A stretch of 10,058 bases of DNA from NCBI GenBank assembly GCA_964349045.1, contig CAYGFI010000172.1:1-10058 (forward strand). The letters are read 5' to 3'. Origin of the DNA: JACJXF01 sp964349045. GTDB taxonomy: Bacteria; Bacteroidota; Bacteroidia; Bacteroidales; GCA-2748055. Positions 6,325-10,058 of this stretch are shown here, piece by piece. Within the stretch, counting starts at the first letter, position 1. Each line of letters starts with the position of its first letter. A program made the position numbers and the translations under genes. The notes beneath the pieces are model-generated. The model was not told where the DNA came from. It worked only from the letters and a program-made list of their open reading frames with translations, and ran no database searches.

Positions 6325-6814
6325 TGATTTCAGAATATAAAGGATCGCTTTTTATCATCCGCTGCAACTTCTCTTTGCAGTAATATTTTTTATTTTTAGC
6401 GGCTTTTACACTGCCCAGGTTTAATATTTTGCTGATTTTCTGCTCGCTGTAATTTAATGAAAATAAAATTAACACATCCCTGCAGGTTTCTGAAAGCAAA
6501 TTTAAGTGTTTTATTAACAGGTACATCCGGCTGCCTGATTTTTCAGATCCTGCATCAGGATACTCATCCATCCTGTCGGTATATTCGTAAATACTTTGCT
6601 TTCTTAATTCCTGGATCCATATATGTTTACACATTTGAATTAAGTAACTGCGGGTATTTCTGTTGACCCTCCCGGATATTTTTGGATCTTTCATAAAGAT
6701 AAAAAAAGCATCGTGGATGATGTTGTCAATATCAAAACTGTTGCAGCCCCATTTTCTCAATTCACTTTTTAAAGCTGCATAATGCTTTTCGTATAAATTA
6801 TTAAGATCCTTCAA
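6317..6814 (-). CDS. ECF-type sigma-70 family RNA polymerase sigma factor
   Basis: A 165-residue protein with the two-domain ECF layout. Region 2 (about residues 4-72) includes LYEKHYAAL, DIDNIIHDAFFIFMKD, where the core-binding DxxxxxxxxFxxF pattern is visible, and RSYLIQMCKHIWIQELRK, which matches the -10-recognition helix pattern. Region 4 (about 103-155) has LLSETCRDVLILFSLNYSEQ followed by the helix-turn-helix segment ISKILNLGSVKAAKNKKYY. The length is slightly short but within family range. It is the first gene of an operon with the overlapping anti-sigma-like TPR gene. Its targets and inducing signal are unknown; no gene with a matching duplicated promoter is evident nearby. Confidence 0.88.
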   Translation of the reverse strand: MKDLNNLYEKHYAALKSELRKWGCNSFDIDNIIHDAFFIFMKDPKISGRVNRNTRSYLIQMCKHIWIQELRKQSIYEYTDRMDEYPDAGSEKSGSRMYLLIKHLNLLSETCRDVLILFSLNYSEQKISKILNLGSVKAAKNKKYYCKEKLQRMIKSDPLYSEING

Positions 6815-6877
6815 GATTTTTTATAAGATATATACGGATTTAACCTCTCTTGCCCTGCCCCGCTAACCTTGCTTATA

Positions 6878-6908
6878 TAAAACTAAGTATTTTTTACTGC
6901 CCATCCAA
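6878..6908 (-). promoter_or_regulatory. Likely promoter of the sigma/anti-sigma operon
   Basis: Read on the minus strand, TTG (complement of 6906-6908) is followed after 20 nt by TAGTTTTA (complement of 6878-6885), one mismatch from TAnnTTTG. This would give a leader of about 55-60 nt before the ATG at 6814. Spacing and sequence are acceptable but not diagnostic, and the operon may instead be autoregulated by its own sigma factor. Confidence 0.35.
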
Positions 6909-7085
6909 CTGTTTCTTATTTGGAATGAAAATAAATTACATAAAAAATTAAGACTTTTGGCCATTTTTCATCTCTTACCATTAGAAGGCAGTTTTGCGTT
7001 TTTAGTTTATGCAAATAATCTTAAATGATAAAAATGAAAGAAACTTACTTGCCACGAGCGCCACCGGAGAGAATGCAAAAGGCCC

Positions 7086-7105
7086 CCCTGAGCTAAGTCG
7101 AAGGG
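7086..7105. repeat. REP-like imperfect palindrome
   Basis: CCCTGAGCTAAGTCGAAGGG resembles the widespread dispersed repeat CCCTGAGCTTGTCGAAGGG, with a changed centre. Outer arms CCCT..AGGG can pair, with further internal pairing. Such repeats are intergenic and often occur in many copies per genome. Only one copy lies in this window, so repeat status rests on resemblance to a known motif. Confidence 0.45.
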
Positions 7106-7156
7106 TATGTTGAATTTTTTAAAACTATTCTATTTATAAACTAAAATCTTACTACA

Positions 7157-7897
7157 ATGTCTGAACAATTAATAAACGAAAAATTGGATGAACTCAATTC
7201 AATTACCGACATGGAAACCGGGAAACTAACGATCCCTGTGTCTGTCGTACTTCTGGAAGCTGAAACACTCTATGAAAAGTGTGTAAAAGACAAGGAAGCG
7301 CTTGTACTCGCAGGACTTAACTGGAACCTTGTTGATGATTTACCCTTAAGAACCGATGCATTAAGCATAAGTCAGTCCAGATGGGCTGCTGAATATAAAG
7401 CATATCAGGATTGCCAGGCAGAATGGAAAGTTGCTTCTCCTGAAGCATTTAATTTACGGGATGAACTGGTGCATCACTTATACCATGCATTTTACAGCAT
7501 TCCTAATGAGTATGCAAAAGTAAGGAGAATTGCAGAAGGAGGTACGAATGCAGATATGCTCCAGGATCTGAGCGATTTGGCTGAACTTGGCATGAGACAT
7601 ACGGAAAAACTCCAGGCCATTGGTGTGGATTTGAGTTTACTTGATACTGCCAGGGCTAAATCATTTGAACTTCGTAATCTCCTGGCCAGGGTCAATGGTG
7701 TACAAGGGGAATCAAGTCCTTCACTAAGTATCCGTAATAAAGCCTATACACATCTGAAGGAAGCTGTTGATGAAATCAGGCGTGTAGGCCAATATGTTTT
7801 CTGGAGAGATGAGAAAAAATTTAAGAATTACCGGAGTCAATATGTTCGGCAACTAAATGAACCTCGTAAGGAAAAGGAAATACAAACTGAAGCCTGA
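7157..7897 (+). CDS. Hypothetical all-helical protein, 246 aa
   Basis: I do not recognise a named family. The product looks cytoplasmic: no signal peptide and no transmembrane segment. It is predicted almost wholly alpha-helical from its pattern of hydrophobic and charged residues, with long helices around residues 25-60, 80-130, 135-175 and 195-235. The C-terminal part (AVDEIRRVGQYVFWRDEKKFKNYRSQY) is rich in aromatic and basic residues and looks like the most family-specific stretch. The tail is charged (RKEKEIQTEA). Two cysteines (residues 42 and 86) are not arranged as a metal site. ATG7157 is preceded by an AT-rich leader without Shine-Dalgarno. The tandem 21-bp array starts 26 bp after its stop codon. 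It may belong with the amidase and membrane genes downstream, but only position suggests this. Confidence 0.75.
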   Translation: MSEQLINEKLDELNSITDMETGKLTIPVSVVLLEAETLYEKCVKDKEALVLAGLNWNLVDDLPLRTDALSISQSRWAAEYKAYQDCQAEWKVASPEAFNLRDELVHHLYHAFYSIPNEYAKVRRIAEGGTNADMLQDLSDLAELGMRHTEKLQAIGVDLSLLDTARAKSFELRNLLARVNGVQGESSPSLSIRNKAYTHLKEAVDEIRRVGQYVFWRDEKKFKNYRSQYVRQLNEPRKEKEIQTEA

Positions 7898-7923
7898 TAC
7901 CCAATGATAATGAGGGAGAGAAG

Positions 7924-8193
7924 TGAAAGAGGGGGGTGAATATTGAAAGGACCCCCAGAATATTGAAAGAGGGGGGTCAACTAGTGAAAGGAACGGCAGA
8001 ATATTGAAAGAGGGGGGTCAACTAGTGAAAGGAACGGCCAGAATATTGAAAGGAGGGGGTCAATTAGTGAAAGGAACGGCCAGAATATTGAAAGAGGGGG
8101 GTCAACTATTGAAAAGAAGTCATAGGGAACTGAATGGTCCCTGTGGAAAATTGAAAGAGGGAAATGTCATTCTGGAAAATCTGTCTGTCCGGG
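7924..8193 (+). repeat. 21-bp-period tandem repeat array (about 13 units)
   Basis: Units begin with TGAAAG or a variant. Two types alternate: one G-rich (TGAAAGAGGGGGGTCAACTA) and one TGAAAGGAACGGCCAGAATA, giving a 42-bp higher-order repeat. Unit starts are 7924, 7944, 7964, 7985, 8005, 8026, 8047, 8068, 8089, 8110, 8131, 8152 and 8173. The first nine are closely similar. The last four keep only the TGRAA start and the 21-bp spacing. Units 1, 2 and 4 are 20 bp long; all others are 21. There are no unique spacers, so this is not CRISPR. A degenerate coding minisatellite is the simplest reading; iteron-like protein binding is an alternative. Confidence 0.85.
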
Positions 8194-8243
8194 ATATTTG
8201 TTGCGAAATGCTGAAGAAATGTCAATATTCAAAAAAAGATTAA
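8004..8243 (+). CDS. Possible heptad-repeat peptide from the tandem array
   Basis: A 79-codon frame beginning at TTG 8004 reads the array as alternating seven-residue units LKEGGQL and VKGTARI, then decayed units (LKRSHRE, LNGPCGK, LKEGNVI, LENLSVR) and a cysteine-containing tail (DICCEMLKKCQYSKKD). From 8004 to the end every unit is exactly 21 bp, so the frame is intact, while three one-base losses break it upstream. That contrast mildly supports translation. Against it: there is no ATG, no ribosome-binding site, low-complexity content and no recognised family. The stop TAA at 8241-8243 is supplied by the terminal repeat of the following element. Confidence 0.3.
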   Translation: MKEGGQLVKGTARILKGGGQLVKGTARILKEGGQLLKRSHRELNGPCGKLKEGNVILENLSVRDICCEMLKKCQYSKKD

Positions 8244-8353
8244 GCGCGGAATCCCGCCCCCCGGGATACGCCAGGCCGCGGTTTTAGAAACGCAATTAAC
8301 AACCGCGTTTGCATTGCGAATTTGCGTAACCGTGAAACGGTTTCTGCGCTTAA
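8240..8353. repeat. Hairpin-rich element with terminal inverted repeats, copy 1
   Basis: This 114-bp element begins TTAAGCGCGGA and ends TCTGCGCTTAA, so its ends are inverted repeats differing at one internal position. Inside are the hairpin ATCCCG/CGGGAT (8251-8256, 8262-8267), a central stretch containing CGTTTGCATTGCG, and the hairpin AACCGT/ACGGTT (8328-8333, 8337-8342). A related 125-bp copy lies at 8908-9032. It encodes no protein and looks like a MITE-like or REP-like dispersed repeat. It lies 33 bp before the amidase start codon. Confidence 0.75.
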
Positions 8354-8386
8354 CCTTTTAATGAGCTTTATCTTGACAATAAACCC

Positions 8387-8911
8387 ATGAAAATCACCAA
8401 CCAAATCAAAACCCTAGCCTGGCATCCCGCCCGCCGATGGAGTACCCGAAGGCTTACCCGGATCAATAAAATCATTATTCACCAGGAACTGGGAGAAGCT
8501 GGTGTGGAAGCGGTAAACCGTTACCATATCCGACCTAACCACATTTCCAAAAAAGGCTGTCCGCACTTCAGTTACCACTATGGCATTGAAAAAAGCGGTG
8601 AGGTCATACAGGCAAACGATCTGAAGCACATCACATGGCATACAAAGGGAGAAAACGACACCGGTATTGGCATTATGCTGGTCGGCGACTTTGCCGGTCC
8701 GGGCCATGAAGAAGGGGTGTCGGAACCCACGGCGGAACAGCTAAAGTCCCTTGAAGAGCTTTGTGAATATTTGTTCAGGGCGTTTGAGTTGAGCTATCAG
8801 GATGTTTATGGGCATTATCATTTTGGAAAGCCGGCGTGTCCGGGTTTTGTAGTGGAGAAATGGATAGTAAAAAGAAGAAAACCGGATGAAAAAACTATAT
8901 TAAAAAGTTAA
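8387..8911 (+). CDS. N-acetylmuramoyl-L-alanine amidase, T7-lysozyme type (Amidase_2)
   Basis: A 174-residue zinc amidase that would cleave the bond between N-acetylmuramic acid and L-alanine in peptidoglycan. Visible motifs are IIIHQE (29-34, zinc ligand H32), HFSYHYGIEKSGEV (60-73, with Y63 matching the catalytic tyrosine), WHTKGENDTGIGIMLVGDF (84-102) and GHYHFGKPACPGF (142-154), which carries zinc ligands H143 and C151 and catalytic K148. The T7-lysozyme ligand set (His, His, Cys) is therefore complete. No signal peptide precedes the domain; the N-terminus is basic (WHPARRWSTRRLTR). A cytoplasmic, holin-dependent endolysin fits better than a housekeeping cell-wall enzyme. It is followed by two small membrane proteins, consistent with a lysis cassette. 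The TAA stop lies inside the second repeat element. Confidence 0.9.
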   Translation: MKITNQIKTLAWHPARRWSTRRLTRINKIIIHQELGEAGVEAVNRYHIRPNHISKKGCPHFSYHYGIEKSGEVIQANDLKHITWHTKGENDTGIGIMLVGDFAGPGHEEGVSEPTAEQLKSLEELCEYLFRAFELSYQDVYGHYHFGKPACPGFVVEKWIVKRRKPDEKTILKS

Positions 8912-9032
8912 GCGCGGAATCCCGCTCTGCGGGATACGCAAAGGCGCAGCTTAAAAACGCAAAAAAAAACGAATATAAAAACCCCGTTTGCATTGCGTCA
9001 TTTGCGGTCCGCCTCGGCGGATCTGCGCTTAA
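8908..9032. repeat. Hairpin-rich element with terminal inverted repeats, copy 2
   Basis: This 125-bp copy has the same ends as copy 1 (TTAAGCGCGGA and TCTGCGCTTAA), hairpin ATCCCGC/GCGGGAT (8919-8925, 8929-8935), a shared centre (CGTTTGCATTGCG) and a hairpin TCCGCC/GGCGGA (9008-9013, 9016-9021). The second hairpin has a different sequence from the equivalent stem in copy 1 but the same position. The element is followed by TTTTTT (9033-9038), so it could also terminate amidase transcription. Confidence 0.75.
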
Positions 9033-9094
9033 TTTTTTGCATTTTGAATTGATTCATAACAGAACTTAATAATAACCCAAAAAAAACAAATAAC

Positions 9095-9517
9095 ATGAAT
9101 TCAAACCGCAAACTCTCCGCCACCGAACCCGGCTTCTGGCCAAAATGGTTCGCCAAGCTATTCTTCACGCTGATAAGCGTAAAGGTATGGGGTCTTATTG
9201 CCGGAACAGCAGTATCCACCTGGCTTCTCATGGTACACCTGCACCATGATCCGAAAATAATCGGAAATAATTTAATTGAATACGGCATCAACGGCGCCCA
9301 ATGGGTTACGTTCAACACTACCCTATGGGCATTGATCTTCGGAATGAAAGAGATTTATCGCATCAGCGAGCAGAACGATTTTGCCGGAGAAGTGAAGCTG
9401 AATCAAACTCTGGATCATAAAATTAAACTGGCGGGAATGTTGTCATGCGACATGCCCGAAGAATATCCGGAGCCGGAAAACAAGGAATTTGAAAAAGTAG
9501 GATCCGATCCAGATTAA
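9095..9517 (+). CDS. Small two-helix membrane protein (holin-like candidate)
   Basis: A 140-residue protein with two likely transmembrane helices (about residues 27-48 and 67-84). Between them is a short loop (HLHHDPKIIGNNLIEYG). The N-terminus contains EPGFWPKWF, and the hydrophilic, acidic C-terminal tail is about 55 residues long (PEEYPEPENKEFEKVGSDPD). I do not recognise a named family. Size, two-helix topology and position after a signal-less amidase suggest a holin-like function, that is, membrane permeabilisation giving the amidase access to the cell wall. This is inference from context. ATG9095 is preceded by an A-rich leader, common in this phylum. The next gene starts 16 bp after its stop, so the two are probably one operon. 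Confidence 0.75.
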   Translation: MNSNRKLSATEPGFWPKWFAKLFFTLISVKVWGLIAGTAVSTWLLMVHLHHDPKIIGNNLIEYGINGAQWVTFNTTLWALIFGMKEIYRISEQNDFAGEVKLNQTLDHKIKLAGMLSCDMPEEYPEPENKEFEKVGSDPD

Positions 9518-9533
9518 CTATAAAAAAAACAAA

Positions 9534-9920
9534 ATGATAACAAATATTAAATGGATAGCAATTGGAATCGTACTGGCAGGGTTCATAGCCCTGTTTATCT
9601 GGGGCGACAAGATCCCGGCCGGTTCCGTATTCGCAGGACTTGCAGGCTTTATAGCAGCAGTAAAATCAAAATTACTTGGAATTGACAAACTACCGGGTAA
9701 ACTCAAATTCCTAAGGCAATCACACGCACGTAAACGCGAAGCCTGGGAAATTGAAAAAATGCATTATGAGGAACAGGTTGATACCCTGAAAAAAAGAATG
9801 GACAGTCTCAGCCTGCGGATTGAAGTTTTGTATAATAATATCCGGAGTACAGAAGAAAGTGACTTTATTGCAACGGAACGGAGTGAGGAGGAGATTTTGA
9901 GGTGGCTGGGGAAGAATTAG
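9534..9920 (+). CDS. Small membrane protein with coiled coil (spanin-like or second holin candidate)
   Basis: A 128-residue protein with an N-terminal transmembrane helix (about 5-23), a second hydrophobic segment (about 29-44) and a highly charged helical region (60-105) with coiled-coil character (EIEKMHYEEQVDTLKKRMDS). It ends in an acidic/basic tail (SEEEILRWLGKN). No lipobox or cleavable signal is evident. Membrane anchor plus coiled coil recalls inner-membrane spanins, but the second hydrophobic segment is atypical, so this is only a topological analogy. It starts 16 bp after the preceding holin-like gene, and the pair probably works together. I do not recognise a family. Confidence 0.75.
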   Translation: MITNIKWIAIGIVLAGFIALFIWGDKIPAGSVFAGLAGFIAAVKSKLLGIDKLPGKLKFLRQSHARKREAWEIEKMHYEEQVDTLKKRMDSLSLRIEVLYNNIRSTEESDFIATERSEEEILRWLGKN

Positions 9921-9921
9921 A

Positions 9922-9958
9922 AAAGTCAAAATGCAAAGTGCAAAATGCAAAAGTCAAA
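9922..9958 (+). repeat. Short A-rich direct repeat before the four-helix-bundle gene
   Basis: CAAAATGCAAAGTG (9927-9940) is followed at once by CAAAATGCAAAAGT (9941-9954), a 14-bp tandem pair. The whole is bracketed by AAAGTCAAA at 9922-9930 and 9950-9958. It starts right after the stop codon at 9918-9920 and sits 26 bp before the next ATG. Its function is unknown; it may be a degenerate dispersed repeat or a boundary of an inserted cassette. Confidence 0.45.
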
Positions 9959-9984
9959 TTTTTAAACTGTAATAATCAAAAGAT

Positions 9985-10058
9985 ATGGGTAATTTTTCAG
10001 ATGATATGTCCGAACGTTTCTTGGTTTTTGTCGTCAACATGATAAAACTTGAGAAACA
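9985..10058 (+). CDS. Four-helix-bundle protein (S23/IVS family), 5' part only
   Basis: ATG at 9985 opens a frame that runs off the window edge. The 24 visible residues, MGNFSDDMSERFLVFVVNMI then KLEK, match the usual start of the small four-helix-bundle family (rRNA intervening-sequence or S23-like proteins): an amphipathic first helix followed by the conserved basic/acidic turn. Members are about 110-130 residues. Some are encoded in 23S rRNA intervening sequences, and many stand alone in Bacteroidota. No rRNA is seen here, so this would be a stand-alone copy. The role is unknown. Identification rests on a short N-terminal segment. Confidence 0.6.
   Translation, partial: MGNFSDDMSERFLVFVVNMIKLEK

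Larger units (their letters stand above)
6815..7156. other. Divergent intergenic region between sigma gene and the 246-aa gene
   Basis: This 342-bp AT-rich gap holds the tentative sigma-operon promoter near the left end and a REP-like palindrome at 7086-7105. A 20-codon ORF (ATG 7034 to TAA 7096) closes inside that palindrome; I do not count it as a gene. Upstream of the ATG at 7157, TTG at 7110-7112 followed after 18 nt by TATTTATA could be a weak promoter. No RNA gene or rRNA fragment was recognised. Confidence 0.5.

Noticed and set aside
6457..6666. 69-aa plus-strand ORF
   Set aside because: It is antisense to the sigma factor, whose region 2 and region 4 motifs are clear.
7931..8101. G-quadruplex cluster from repeated G6 tracts
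   Set aside because: G tracts are about 40 nt apart, so loops would be far too long for a stable intramolecular quadruplex.
7924..8193. CRISPR array or plasmid iterons
   Set aside because: There are no unique spacers and no cas genes, so not CRISPR. Iterons remain conceivable from unit length, but no replication initiator gene is adjacent and the array grades into a coding-like frame.
8414..8707. 97-aa minus-strand ORF
   Set aside because: It is antisense to the amidase catalytic domain, whose motifs are unmistakable.
8998..9318. 106-aa minus-strand ORF
   Set aside because: It overlaps the right end of repeat copy 2 and is antisense to the holin-like gene; no family resemblance.

Overview
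The window looks like a Bacteroidota (probably Bacteroidales-like) chromosome, most likely from an environmental lineage. The evidence is moderate-to-low G+C, genes mostly without Shine-Dalgarno sequences, a near-perfect Bacteroidota promoter (TTTG-N19-TATATTTG) before a tRNA locus, and a lipoprotein with the SKDD tail typical of surface-exported Bacteroidota lipoproteins. A small GIY-YIG nuclease gene and a four-helix-bundle (S23/IVS-type) gene, both common in this phylum, fit the same picture. No ribosomal RNA, CRISPR array, transposase or integrase was seen.

Layout. Positions 1-224 hold the 3' end of an unrecognised gene. Positions 319-1003 form a compact tRNA-Val locus: promoter, a truncated tRNA-Val-derived pseudogene, an intact tRNA-Val(TAC), a hairpin, a GIY-YIG nuclease gene, a second full-length but degenerate tRNA-Val copy, and a terminator. 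Both degenerate copies have the anticodon arm replaced by the same 17-nt palindrome without any length change. Positions 1115-2386 (minus) encode a surface alpha/beta-hydrolase lipoprotein. Divergent from it, 2624-5224 encodes a large secreted M14-type zinc carboxypeptidase-like protein. Positions 5470-6814 (minus) are a translationally overlapping ECF-type sigma factor and a membrane-anchored, TPR-containing putative anti-sigma factor.

From 7086 onwards the sequence is more accessory in character. It contains a REP-like palindrome, an unrecognised helical protein (7157-7897), and a 21-bp-period tandem array (7924-8193) that may encode a heptad-repeat peptide. A T7-lysozyme-type amidase without signal peptide (8387-8911) is bracketed by two copies of a hairpin-rich element with terminal inverted repeats (8240-8353, 8908-9032). 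Two small two-helix membrane proteins (9095-9517, 9534-9920) and the start of a four-helix-bundle gene (9985 to the edge) follow.

How it fits together. The hydrolase and peptidase are independent cell-envelope or secreted degradative functions. The sigma/TPR pair is a self-contained regulatory unit with unknown targets. The amidase plus two membrane proteins resembles a phage-type lysis cassette (endolysin, holin-like, spanin-like), but no phage structural gene is present to prove it. The most novel signals are the nuclease gene set between real and corrupted tRNA-Val copies, and the paired elements whose terminal repeat supplies the stop codon of the preceding reading frame.
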